A stretch of DNA of 64,000 nucleotides from contig JADGDV010000010.1 in assembly GCA_016744695.1 (NCBI GenBank), forward strand, positions 1-64,000, in the 5' to 3' direction. This DNA comes from Hahellaceae bacterium. GTDB lineage: Bacteria > Pseudomonadota > Gammaproteobacteria > Pseudomonadales > Oleiphilaceae. The notes beneath the pieces were generated by a model. That model searched no databases, had not been told where the DNA came from, and saw nothing but the letters and a program-made list of their open reading frames with translations. The first letter of the stretch is position 1. The number at the start of each line of letters is the position of its first letter. Below, piece after piece: positions 27,541-36,336 of this stretch. The position numbers and the translations under genes are program-made.

Positions 27541-29958
27541 ATGACAAATACAAATAATGTCGTTGATTTAAATACAGGAAGATCAAGCGCTAGCTCGCAA
27601 GCATCTGCGGCGCCTAGTAACTTGCCTGTTCCATTAGTAAAGGTGAGAGATAAAGCAATAGGGCAGCTTAAAACGCTATTGCGGAAGTTGTTTGATAGCG
27701 CTGATGACGCATTATTTGAATTAGCAGATAACGCTGCATCAAACGGTGAGCAAGCCAAGTACTTTGATGCTATGCGTGAGCTAAGACTTCAGCGTAAGCA
27801 CATTGCACTATTAATGTTGCAGTCAGCGGTTAAATCTTTTAATCAGGCGGGGCGTTTTAAGTTAAGCGCCGCTCACGATACAGATACAGCGACTAGTCTG
27901 GATTCATTGAGCTTGGTTCAAAATGATGAGCTGGAAGAGCGTGTAGCTATTGAAAGTATGGTGAGTAAAACACGTAGTGCGTGTGGACAAGAGCTCGATC
28001 ATTATGAAATTCGTGTGCTATCACTGCTTCCTAATATGAATATTGATCAGGCTCATACGCCTTGTAGCCCTGAGACTCATATTCATGGTTTTGTTGATGG
28101 TTGTAAAGATCTCGATATTGATATTACGGCCAAACTAGTTGTATATAAATTATTTGATAAATATGTATTAAGTGGCACTGATAGTATTTATCGCGAGGCA
28201 AACAAGGCGCTTATTGCTGATGGCGTGATGCCAGATCTAAAGCAAGTTAGAAAAACTACTAAGCAGTCACAAAGCGCGTCTGATCCTCAGTCAAACTCTA
28301 CTATTGACGGTGTTACAGGGGAGCTTATTAATGAATCTGTTGATGATATATATGAAGAAAACGGCGGATTATTTGAAAATTTGCGAGAAATGCTTAATGC
28401 TAAGAGGAATGGACATTCAAGTGCAGGCGGAACGGTAGGTAATAGTGCATATAGCAGTGGGAATTCATCAGCTTCAATGGCTGTAACTGAAGTAAGTCGT
28501 GAACAGGTTATTTCTGTGTTGTCTGGCGTGCAGCACAGCCTTCCTTCGGCCCAAGGAAATGGCAGTGACCTTGGTGTAATGAATTTTAAAACGCTCCTTA
28601 TTGATCAAATGAGTGCCTCAGGTATTGAAGAGCCGCAACTAAAGCGGGTTGATGATGATGTTATTAACCTGGTCTCGATGTTGTTTGAGTTTATCTTAGA
28701 TGATAGGCAGCTTCAGCCAACTATGAAGGCATTAATTGCCCGATTACAAATACCAATGCTAAAAGTGGCGATGCTTGATCGTACTTTTTTTAATAAAGAC
28801 GGACATCCCGCGCGTAAATTATTGAATGAGATTGCCACAGCGGCCATTGGTTGGAATGAAAAGCCAGAAGGCAAAAGAGATCCGTTAAAAGAAAAAGTTG
28901 AGTACATTGTTCAGCACCTCATTGATGATTTTGAAAGTGACTTTAGTGTATTTGATGAGCTATTGAGTGAATTTAAGCGTTTTGTTGATGTAGAAAGTCG
29001 CCGTGGTCAATTGGTTGAGCAGCGTACTCGCGATGCTGAAGAAGGCATGGCTAGAAATGAAACATCTAAAGAGTATGTTCAGCATAGTTTGGCGCGTATT
29101 ACCGGAAACCATGAGTTGCCAGAGCCTGTTCAAGCGTTGTTAGAAGGGTGGGGGCAGTATATGTCTCTCACTTATTTAAAGCATGGAGAACAAAGTTCCG
29201 AGTGGTTAATGGCTCAGTCTGTTGCCGAAGATCTCGTGTGGAGTGTTTGTCCTGATCATCGAGTACCTGATGCGAGAAGTAAATTACTAAAACTGATTCC
29301 CCGGTTGTTAAAAAGCGTCAGAGCAGGGCTTTCGGAAGTTTCTTTTGATTCATTTAAATCAAAAGAACTGCTTAAATCGTTGGAAGGTCTGCATGTAAAT
29401 TCGCTGCAGTTACTGGCCCCAAAGCCTATTGTTGAAAAGACGGTTGTTGAGGCTGATAAGATTGTCGCTGAGCCACCAATAACGGAGGAGCCTATTGGTT
29501 CGTCATCAATGCTAAGTGATATGGACTTAGCCTTGGATGATGTCGATTCCATACTCGATGGAATAACTGAATCTCTGGAAAAAAATGAGCTTGGTTCTGT
29601 TTCAGGTGTTCTTGATAATGTGGTGCCCGTAAATGACCTAGCAAAACCGGTTGATGCTGTGAAAATGGCAGACGTAAGTGAAGAGAGCCTTAAGATGGTT
29701 GACTCACTCCGTGTAGGTTCATGGCTTGAGTTTCATAGTGACGGTGCAACCACTCGGTGTAAATTGGCAGCGCTGATTCGGGTGGCAGATAAATACATAT
29801 TTGTTGATCGAAGTGGCATTAAAGTCGCTGAAAAAAACCGAAATGCACTACTCGAAATGGTACAGGCAGGCGAAATTAGTATGATAAATGACGGCTTGCT
29901 GTTTGACCGGGCGCTAGAGTCTGTTATTGGAAACTTGAGAGAAAGTAGAAAAGATTAA
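27541..29958 (+). CDS. DUF1631 family protein
   Basis: The 805-residue soluble protein starts at an ATG preceded by GAAGAG. It matches the DUF1631 layout: a helical N-terminal part (residues 30-260), a low-complexity Ser/Asn/Gly linker (about 295-325), a conserved helical core with FEFILDDRQLQPTMKALIARLQIPMLKVAMLDRTFF, and RKLLNEIATAAIGW, then a C-terminal beta domain (about 715-800, SLRVGSWLEFHSDGATTRCKLAALI) resembling a PilZ-like barrel found in this family. No c-di-GMP RxxxR motif is evident. Function is unknown. It is divergent from nadC and followed by ampD. Confidence 0.82.
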   Translation: MTNTNNVVDLNTGRSSASSQASAAPSNLPVPLVKVRDKAIGQLKTLLRKLFDSADDALFELADNAASNGEQAKYFDAMRELRLQRKHIALLMLQSAVKSFNQAGRFKLSAAHDTDTATSLDSLSLVQNDELEERVAIESMVSKTRSACGQELDHYEIRVLSLLPNMNIDQAHTPCSPETHIHGFVDGCKDLDIDITAKLVVYKLFDKYVLSGTDSIYREANKALIADGVMPDLKQVRKTTKQSQSASDPQSNSTIDGVTGELINESVDDIYEENGGLFENLREMLNAKRNGHSSAGGTVGNSAYSSGNSSASMAVTEVSREQVISVLSGVQHSLPSAQGNGSDLGVMNFKTLLIDQMSASGIEEPQLKRVDDDVINLVSMLFEFILDDRQLQPTMKALIARLQIPMLKVAMLDRTFFNKDGHPARKLLNEIATAAIGWNEKPEGKRDPLKEKVEYIVQHLIDDFESDFSVFDELLSEFKRFVDVESRRGQLVEQRTRDAEEGMARNETSKEYVQHSLARITGNHELPEPVQALLEGWGQYMSLTYLKHGEQSSEWLMAQSVAEDLVWSVCPDHRVPDARSKLLKLIPRLLKSVRAGLSEVSFDSFKSKELLKSLEGLHVNSLQLLAPKPIVEKTVVEADKIVAEPPITEEPIGSSSMLSDMDLALDDVDSILDGITESLEKNELGSVSGVLDNVVPVNDLAKPVDAVKMADVSEESLKMVDSLRVGSWLEFHSDGATTRCKLAALIRVADKYIFVDRSGIKVAEKNRNALLEMVQAGEISMINDGLLFDRALESVIGNLRESRKD

Positions 29959-30058
29959 AGACTTATTATACGTTCTTTATGTTAACTCTGTGACTTAAGC
30001 TAAAGGCTATGTAATACTTTTACTTAACGATGAACAGGGTGAATGTTAAAGGCTTGAT

Positions 30059-30628
30059 ATGGTAGATACAGATATAATTGATGGTTGGCTCTGTGGCGCT
30101 CGCCCAGTAGCTTCACCTAATTTTAATCAGCGCCCTGATGGTGCCGTTATTAGCCTGCTAGTTATTCATAATATAAGCCTTCCACCCGGGCAGTATGGTG
30201 GTAGTCACATCGAACATTTTTTTACTAACCAGCTTGATTGTTCCTTACACTCGTTTTATAAAGAAATTGAAGGTGTAGAGGTTTCGTCTCACCTGCTAAT
30301 TAAGCGAACAGGTGACGTTGTTCAGTTTGTTCCTTTTTCAGAAAGAGCATGGCATGCAGGGCGTTCAAGTTTTAATGCGTGTAAAGAGTGTAACGATTTT
30401 TCTATAGGTATAGAGTTAGAGGGTACTGACGATGACCCGTATACTGAGCTGCAATATCAATCTCTGGCGGCTATTACTCAAAGTATAATGGCTAAGTATC
30501 CTGAAATAACGAACGATCGCATTGTCGGGCATAGCGATATTTCTCCTGGTAGAAAAACTGATCCGGGTAAGTCTTTTGACTGGAATAATTACTTTGTGAG
30601 GTCAGGGCTGGAGAGGTCTGATTTATGA
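30059..30628 (+). CDS. ampD: 1,6-anhydro-N-acetylmuramyl-L-alanine amidase AmpD
   Basis: The 189-residue cytoplasmic amidase begins at an ATG with AAAGG upstream. Zinc ligands and catalytic residues can be read in LLVIHNISLPPGQYGG (first His), VGHSDISPGRKTDPG (second His and Asp) and IGIELEGTDDDPYTELQY. It cleaves the peptide from anhydro-muropeptides during cell-wall recycling, lowering the signal for AmpR-type beta-lactamase induction. The N-terminal residues before RPVASPNFNQRP match the family. Its TGA overlaps the ATG of ampE by four bases. No ampR/ampC is visible here. Confidence 0.96.
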   Translation: MVDTDIIDGWLCGARPVASPNFNQRPDGAVISLLVIHNISLPPGQYGGSHIEHFFTNQLDCSLHSFYKEIEGVEVSSHLLIKRTGDVVQFVPFSERAWHAGRSSFNACKECNDFSIGIELEGTDDDPYTELQYQSLAAITQSIMAKYPEITNDRIVGHSDISPGRKTDPGKSFDWNNYFVRSGLERSDL

Positions 30629-31509
30629 ATTTTTTAGCGCTTTTATTAAGCTATTTCCTCCAACAAAAAATGGACCTTTCATTAAGTCGTCAATTTGATA
30701 AGGCTGTTTTACAGTTGCTTCGCCCTCAGCAGTTTTCACTTATGGTGAAAACTAAAGGCACTGGCTTACTTTTAGTGTTACTTATTAGTGCTGCTTATTT
30801 TTCGCTAGTGTATGCGTTCTTTTTCTATATAGAATCGCTTTTTTTTGGTGTGTTAGCGCTCGCATGTAATGTGTTCCTACTTTTATTGTTGCTAGGCCAG
30901 GCGGGCTTTAAAGAAAGTCTTGTGCATTATATTGAGTCATTGCGTCGTGGAGACTTTGAAGCCTCAGCTATTAAGCAGCAGGTATTGTCGGGCATTAACT
31001 CTCGCCGGTTAAATGATCCGGTAAATATGCAAAATGAAGTGTGTACCGCCATTTTATATCATAATTTCAATCGTTTTTTTATTATCATCTTCTGGTTTGT
31101 TTTTGCCGGGCCTGCAGCGGCTGTGGCGATAAGAGTGATTGATCTTGTTTCTCAACACTCTTCTCATCAACTTAACACTTCAGCCATGTGGGTTAAAAAA
31201 ATAGTAGAGTGGATTCCTGCCCGTTTACTTGCCCTCAGCTTTGCATTAGCCGGTGATTTTAAGGGGGCTATTGGCTACTGCCTAAAAGCATTTTTTGATT
31301 TTCGTTCAGATACTTCAACGGTGCTTCGTGGTGCTGCGTCTGGTGCGCTTGATAATTACGACATGAATTTTACTGTAGACGCCACAATGTCTTTAGATAA
31401 ATTGATCGCTACGGGGGTGACGGGTATTACGGCCGTTCGTGATTTGTTGAGTCGAAGTATGGCGCTCTGGTTGGGGGTTTTTGCGATCGTTGCCATTTTT
31501 CTTGGCTGA
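30625..31509 (+). CDS. ampE: AmpE, inner membrane regulatory protein
   Basis: The 294-residue protein starts in an ATGA overlap with ampD. It has about four membrane segments, two near residues 45-85, one around 150 and one at the very C-terminus (WLGVFAIVAIFLG). Family landmarks are MNFLALLLSYFLQQ, REL-type RQFDKAVLQLL, FNRFFIIIFWFVFAGPAAAVAIRVIDLV and WIPARLLALSFALAGDFKGA. AmpE is a membrane partner of AmpD in cell wall recycling and beta-lactamase signalling, with a precise biochemical role still uncertain. Length fits the family. Confidence 0.93.
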   Translation: MNFLALLLSYFLQQKMDLSLSRQFDKAVLQLLRPQQFSLMVKTKGTGLLLVLLISAAYFSLVYAFFFYIESLFFGVLALACNVFLLLLLLGQAGFKESLVHYIESLRRGDFEASAIKQQVLSGINSRRLNDPVNMQNEVCTAILYHNFNRFFIIIFWFVFAGPAAAVAIRVIDLVSQHSSHQLNTSAMWVKKIVEWIPARLLALSFALAGDFKGAIGYCLKAFFDFRSDTSTVLRGAASGALDNYDMNFTVDATMSLDKLIATGVTGITAVRDLLSRSMALWLGVFAIVAIFLG

Positions 31510-31523
31510 CCGCATTTGTTGCT

Positions 31524-32132
31524 CTATTCGGCGCCTTCGCTGTATTCTTTTAGGGTGGGAGTTAGGGTGTTAATTAATTCGGCAATATTCTTAGCGAGTG
31601 TTTCGTGTGCTGCATAGCCTGGGCGCTCTAATACGACTTCACCGCTTTCATTGTCTATTGCAATAACCTGATCGTCGCTTGTGCAGCCAATGAAAATGGT
31701 GATGGGTAAGCGGTTTTTTATCTTCGCGAACGCATGACCTAATAAATTTTCTTTGAGCATTTCTTCGTCTTGTTGGTTCCAAATTTGAATGAGACTGACT
31801 TCCCCTCTTGGGTGTGTGGCTATAAGTCCGTCAGACCAAAAGCTGTTATAAAAACTAACAATATCTGGGTGGAATTTAAACTCGAGTGCGTTTTCAAGCG
31901 ACGAAAAAAGCTTGGTGTAAGGGCGGGCTACGGGCTGCCATTTAACTTTCCCATGCTCGTCAGGGCTTGTATTCGCTACAACACATTCAGAAGCCCATTC
32001 TTCATCCCATGTTACAAGGGGGAGGCTGTTGTTAATCTTCTCTGACAAGGCAATGAACTGTTCGAATAAGTTTTGTAGTGCCTGTAAGGCTGATTCATTT
32101 GTGTGGGGCAGTTGGTTTTTTTCGGAGGACAT
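31524..32132 (-). CDS. syd: SecY-interacting protein Syd
   Basis: The 202-residue cytoplasmic protein matches Syd: ALQNLFEQFIAL at the start, VKWQPVARPYTKLFSSLENALEF, HPDIVSFYNSFWSDGLIATHPRGEVSLIQIWNQQDEEMLKENLLGHAF, and the C-terminal ESGEVVLERPGYAAHETLAKNIAELINTL. Syd binds exposed cytoplasmic loops of the SecYEG translocon and is thought to monitor its integrity. It starts with a GGAG ribosome site and converges on ampE. It lies just downstream of the fructokinase gene on the same strand (19-base gap), so one transcript is likely. Confidence 0.9.
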   Translation of the reverse strand: MSSEKNQLPHTNESALQALQNLFEQFIALSEKINNSLPLVTWDEEWASECVVANTSPDEHGKVKWQPVARPYTKLFSSLENALEFKFHPDIVSFYNSFWSDGLIATHPRGEVSLIQIWNQQDEEMLKENLLGHAFAKIKNRLPITIFIGCTSDDQVIAIDNESGEVVLERPGYAAHETLAKNIAELINTLTPTLKEYSEGAE

Positions 32133-32151
32133 TAAATAATATTACTCATGA

Positions 32152-33069
32152 TTAAGAGGTCAAAGCAAGAGGCCAAAGCCATGCAGCACCTCTGACGCCA
32201 CTTGAATCGCCGTGCTGTGCTTTGAAAATTTTGGTGTTGACCTTATCTGAAAATACATAGTTCTTCCACTCATTTTCTACACCTTGGTAAATGGCATTAG
32301 TATTAGACATTCCCCCACCGAGAACAATGACTTCAGGGTCGAGAATATTAATGACAGTCGATAGTGAACGGGCGAGTCGGTTGATGTATCGTTCAATGGC
32401 CATATCGGCATGAGGGTCTTGGTTTAGTCGTCGAGTGATTTCAACGGCCGTTTTGTTTTCTTTGCTTAGAGAAAAGTAATCACGCTCAAAGCCTGGGCCT
32501 GATAAATAGGTTTCAATACAGCCGTTTTTACCACAATAGCAGGGTGGAAGTGGTAAGTCTGATTCGTTTGTCCAAGGGATTGGATTATGCCCCCATTCAC
32601 CGCATATGGCATTTGGGCCGCTAATGATAGATTGATTTATTGCAATGCCTCCACCTACGCCGGTACCTATGATCACCCCAAATACCGAGGAAGCACCAGT
32701 GCCTGCACCATCACTGGCTTCGGATAGCGTAAAACAATCTGCATCATTGGCTATGCGCACTTCTCGTTTAAGTCGTATTTCAATATCGTTTTTTAGGTTT
32801 TTGCCAATTAAACATGTTGAATTAGCGTTCTTAACATGACCGTGGTCAGGTGAGAGTGTGCCTGGAATACCAATGCCTAAAGACCCTTTTTCTAATAGGG
32901 TGGATTCTGCATCTTGTACTAGAGATATAATCGCGTCGAGCGTATTTTTATAAGAGCCCTGAGGTGTTGGTATTCTTTTTCTTAGTAATACTTCACCGCT
33001 TCCTGCCAAGGCGATTAATTCTATTTTAGTGCCCCCAAGATCAATGCCTAAACGCATAGTGTGACTCAT
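32152..33069 (-). CDS. mak: ROK-family fructokinase (Mak type)
   Basis: The 305-residue kinase has the ROK layout: LGIDLGGTKIELIAL (ATP phosphate site), GIGIPGTLSPDHGHVKNANSTCLIG, IANDADCFTLSEA with the catalytic aspartate, GEWGHNPIPW, the zinc motif CYCGKNGCIET, and VIVLGGGMSN near the end. The C-terminus HGDSSGVRGAAWLWPL is nearly identical to remembered E. coli Mak (manno(fructo)kinase). It phosphorylates fructose or related hexoses with ATP. NagK is an alternative family member but fits less well. An internal ATG four codons later (33057) matches the Mak start and may be the true one. Confidence 0.88.
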   Translation of the reverse strand: MSHTMRLGIDLGGTKIELIALAGSGEVLLRKRIPTPQGSYKNTLDAIISLVQDAESTLLEKGSLGIGIPGTLSPDHGHVKNANSTCLIGKNLKNDIEIRLKREVRIANDADCFTLSEASDGAGTGASSVFGVIIGTGVGGGIAINQSIISGPNAICGEWGHNPIPWTNESDLPLPPCYCGKNGCIETYLSGPGFERDYFSLSKENKTAVEITRRLNQDPHADMAIERYINRLARSLSTVINILDPEVIVLGGGMSNTNAIYQGVENEWKNYVFSDKVNTKIFKAQHGDSSGVRGAAWLWPLALTS

Positions 33070-33131
33070 TAGTTATGGTTAAATTGAATACTTAAAAAAC
33101 AATTGGTTACAAAATAATAGTAAAGTAGTAC

Positions 33132-33158
33132 TTAACTGTTAAGCCGTGATGCCGATAG
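33132..33158 (+). promoter_or_regulatory. Sigma-28 (FliA)-like promoter of the chemoreceptor gene
   Basis: TTAACTGT, 11 bases, GCCGATAG fits the FliA consensus TAAAGTTT-N11-GCCGATAA at 7 of 8 positions in the -10 and 5 of 8 in the -35, with the exact spacing. It lies about 175 bases before the chemoreceptor start, and chemoreceptors are classic sigma-28 targets. Confidence 0.5.
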
Positions 33159-33334
33159 TATATGTAAATATTAGTACGTTGATGGCTGTATATTTATGAA
33201 TTTGGCCATAAACGCTGCAATTCTTTAGAATTGAGCTAGAGTTATTATTAATATTAAATGTTACATAAGAATAAATAAAAAGCTAATAAGAACAAACTGA
33301 TAAGTTGTTTATCTTTGTTCGTTGGAGATTGTGC

Positions 33335-35365
33335 GTGAAAAATCTGTTGTTGCCAGCCATGGCGTTGATGAATAGACTGACCTATGTCTATAAATTTACT
33401 CTCATCAGTATTCTTTGGCTAATCCCTATTGTCGGACTGACTTACCTTCTTGTTAGCCAGTTAAATACCTCTATTAGCCAGGTTGCTAATGAGGTTGACG
33501 GTTTAAACGCATATAAGTCTTCTTATAAAATTCTTCTAGAAGCGACTAATTATCGTGATTATCGTACTGTAGCCAAATTAAGACCGATTGAAGGCGCAGA
33601 TATGGAATCGGTTAAAATTCGCAAACGAATTTCAACATTGCTGTCTGAGTTAGAAGAAGAGAATTTTGCTTTTGATGTAAATGGTGATCATAAGAAGCAG
33701 GTAGAGGGCTTAATTAAAGCTTGGAAGCACATAACAACAGAAGATCGATTTGAAAATACATTCGAGTATCAATTCAAATATTATAATGCCTTTGTTGAGA
33801 AAGCCCGAAGCCTATTGACAATAACCATGCAAATATCTGGTTTGGCACAAGACCCTTCAAAAGAAATTCAGCTACTACTTGAGCTTTCTAATGGATCGAC
33901 CCAGAAAGTAATTGATACATTAGGTGTTGCTCGAACTATGGGTATATTTGCCTTAAATGAAGGCACCATTAATTATGCTATGAGCGATTCACTTAATGAG
34001 ATTTTTGATCTACTGGCTACCGTAAACAGTGCATTTGAACCGGCTGTTGAAATAGCCTTGAAATCAAGCCCTGCCGTTAGCGCGAAGTTAAGCTCTCATG
34101 CAGAAACCCTTAAAGGAAGTTTGTTTCCTGTTCAGGATAGCTTAGACCAAGACATTATTACCCCTATCCGGATTGAGAAACCTTGGACTGAGTTTGACGC
34201 ATTAGTTAAGCCAGTGATTGATAAATATACTGAATTTAATGACCGCATAATGATTTATGTAGGTAATACATTACAATCTCGTCTTGATGAAGAAACACAA
34301 GCAAGGATGACTTTGTTTCTCGTGTTGAGTATGCTTCTTCTGGTTATTGTTTATCTTTATATGGGGTTCTCTGTTTCAGTAAGAACCACTATTGAAAGCT
34401 TTTCTCGTGCGGCTCGTAAAGTGGCTAGTGGTGATCTCACTGTACGTCTGGATAAGTACACCTATGATGAAATGGGTGAGTTAACTAATGAATTTAATCA
34501 TATGACTGAAAAAATGCATCAGTTAATTCAGGTCGTTAGTGGAACGGCTTCAGATGTTGATCATCAAGCGACACGTGTAAATGACACGGCTATATCAAAT
34601 AGCACAGCCGTTACAAAGCAAATGGAAGAGACCGCGCAAATATCTGAAGCAATGCATCAACTAGTTGAAACGGTTCAAGAGGTCGCTGCGTCCTCACAGA
34701 GTGTATCTGATGCGGCTAATGCAGCCGATGATGAAGCAAGTAATGGTAAATTGGTCGTCGATGAAACCCTACAGGCCATCGATAATTTGTCGGCTGAAAT
34801 TAAATATTCAGTTGATAGGATTAACCGAGTAAGTAAAGATAGTGAAGACATAAGTCATGTGATGGTTGAAATTAGGGCGATTGCCGAACAAACTAACTTA
34901 TTGGCACTTAATGCCGCGATTGAAGCAGCCCGAGCGGGTGAGCAGGGTAGAGGATTTGCTGTTGTAGCTGATGAGGTACGAACGTTATCTCAACGTACGC
35001 AAAAATCGACAGAAGAAATTGAGTCAATGATTGAGCGTTTGCAAAAAGGTGTTAAAGAGGCGGTGCATTCAATGCAAAGTAGCCAGACCACCACAGATGT
35101 ATCAGTAGATCAATCTCGTAAGGTATCTGATGCGCTGGTAAATATTGTTGGAAGCATATCGTCAATTGTTGATCAAAGTCATCAAATTGCTAGTGCGGCA
35201 GAGGAGCAGAGTGCCGTTGCTACAACGATTGATAATAATGTGACGCTTATTTCTGATTTAGGCCGAGAGACGGCTGAAAATGCGGATGATACATTAGCGG
35301 CCAGTAAAGAGCTTTCTTCTTTAACAGGTTCATTACAAAACTTGATTAACACGTTTAAAACCTAA
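33335..35365 (+). CDS. Methyl-accepting chemotaxis protein
   Basis: I start it at the GTG of (V)[14 protein letters not shown], with GGAG 7 bases upstream, giving 676 residues. The ORF track start at 33305 is a TTG. Membrane segment 1 is at about 19-40 ([18 protein letters not shown]), a periplasmic ligand domain of about 280 residues follows, membrane segment 2 is at about 325-347, then HAMP ([26 protein letters not shown]) and the signalling coiled coil with the hairpin tip [22 protein letters not shown] near 520. It senses an unknown chemical and controls CheA. A C-terminal NWETF-type CheR pentapeptide is absent. It ends in a 4-base overlap with the convergent reductase gene. Confidence 0.95.
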   Translation: MKNLLLPAMALMNRLTYVYKFTLISILWLIPIVGLTYLLVSQLNTSISQVANEVDGLNAYKSSYKILLEATNYRDYRTVAKLRPIEGADMESVKIRKRISTLLSELEEENFAFDVNGDHKKQVEGLIKAWKHITTEDRFENTFEYQFKYYNAFVEKARSLLTITMQISGLAQDPSKEIQLLLELSNGSTQKVIDTLGVARTMGIFALNEGTINYAMSDSLNEIFDLLATVNSAFEPAVEIALKSSPAVSAKLSSHAETLKGSLFPVQDSLDQDIITPIRIEKPWTEFDALVKPVIDKYTEFNDRIMIYVGNTLQSRLDEETQARMTLFLVLSMLLLVIVYLYMGFSVSVRTTIESFSRAARKVASGDLTVRLDKYTYDEMGELTNEFNHMTEKMHQLIQVVSGTASDVDHQATRVNDTAISNSTAVTKQMEETAQISEAMHQLVETVQEVAASSQSVSDAANAADDEASNGKLVVDETLQAIDNLSAEIKYSVDRINRVSKDSEDISHVMVEIRAIAEQTNLLALNAAIEAARAGEQGRGFAVVADEVRTLSQRTQKSTEEIESMIERLQKGVKEAVHSMQSSQTTTDVSVDQSRKVSDALVNIVGSISSIVDQSHQIASAAEEQSAVATTIDNNVTLISDLGRETAENADDTLAASKELSSLTGSLQNLINTFKT

Positions 35366-36279
35366 TTATTAAACTGCGTCTTCATTCTTTTGAGTAATTC
35401 AGCATTAACCGGGAACGGTATGGTATGTTCATTGGCAATCGTTTGAATATACCCATTCATAAAATCAATTTCTGTTGGTTTTCCTGCACGAACATCCTGA
35501 AGCATAGATGAAATATTATTAGCGGTTTTTTCCAATACCTCTTCAACCTTTGTTTGAATATCTTCAGCACTTAACTCTATTTTATTTAATTGTATAGCTG
35601 AGGAAAGCTCTTGGCTGAGCGGTGTTATGCTTGACTTAAAAAGTTGATGTTCTCGTATTTCTCCATTTTTACAGTTTAATAATGCTGTGAATGGGTTGAT
35701 AGCGCAGTTAATAGCTAGTTTGAGCCATAGGCGTTGCCATATGTCTTTGGTACTAAAAACATCAAGTGTTGAGCTTGAAAGTAGTGCTGTAAGATGTTCT
35801 GTTTCAATTGTGCATTCAGGCTTTTCTTTGGATATATCGCCTAGCCATGTTTCTCCTTTACCTGCATAAATAATCGTTCCTTTTGTGGGGCTGTTAGCAC
35901 CTTCTGTTGTTGATGCCGCATAAATACGATGATGGGGTAGGGTTTTGATTAATGTTTGCTGGCAACCCATACCATTCTGGAAAAGTATGATTTTACTGGA
36001 TGGACTGAGACGGTGTTCAATCTGGCTAAGTGCCAAAAGGGTGTCATAGCTTTTGGTGAAAACTAATAAAACATCGATAAGGTTGTTTGTGCTAGTTGCT
36101 GATTCGCAAGGGAGGGAAACGTCAGTTGTCAGCTCTTGTTCAATAAACTGATAGTTATGAGTTTTGTGTGTGGGGTTTCTGAGTATTAATATGACCTCGT
36201 TGCTCTTTGAGAGTTTTGCTGCCCATAAGCTACCAAGCGCCCCTGCTCCCAAAATGTGAATAGTTTGTTTCTTCGGCAT
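35362..36279 (-). CDS. panE: 2-dehydropantoate 2-reductase
   Basis: About 305 residues from the ATG of [17 protein letters not shown]. The ORF track begins four codons earlier at a TTG, which is unlikely. The N-terminal Rossmann motif [13 protein letters not shown] binds [18 protein letters not shown] and [10 protein letters not shown] give the central region, [21 protein letters not shown] carries the catalytic lysine block, and [22 protein letters not shown] is the C-terminal signature. It reduces ketopantoate to pantoate in coenzyme A synthesis. It is downstream of valS on the same strand with a strong hairpin between them. Confidence 0.93.
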   Translation of the reverse strand: MPKKQTIHILGAGALGSLWAAKLSKSNEVILILRNPTHKTHNYQFIEQELTTDVSLPCESATSTNNLIDVLLVFTKSYDTLLALSQIEHRLSPSSKIILFQNGMGCQQTLIKTLPHHRIYAASTTEGANSPTKGTIIYAGKGETWLGDISKEKPECTIETEHLTALLSSSTLDVFSTKDIWQRLWLKLAINCAINPFTALLNCKNGEIREHQLFKSSITPLSQELSSAIQLNKIELSAEDIQTKVEEVLEKTANNISSMLQDVRAGKPTEIDFMNGYIQTIANEHTIPFPVNAELLKRMKTQFNN

Positions 36280-36299
36280 AACCTTACGCAAAATAAGAA

Positions 36300-36326
36300 T
36301 ATATCGCGGCTCAAAGCCGCGATATA
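36300..36326 (-). terminator. Hairpin between valS and panE
   Basis: TATATCGCGGCT and AGCCGCGATATA form a perfect 12-bp stem with a CAA loop. Read on the minus strand after the valS stop it is followed by TTCTTATTTT, a modest U-rich tail. It likely acts as a terminator or partial attenuator for valS. Its core GCGGCTCAAAGCCGC resembles the hairpin at 3442-3466. Confidence 0.6.
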
Positions 36327-36336
36327 AATCAAAAAA

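Noticed and set aside
27519-27758. Minus-strand ORF over the start of the DUF1631 gene
   Set aside because: Shadow of the plus-strand gene; no ribosome site or family resemblance.
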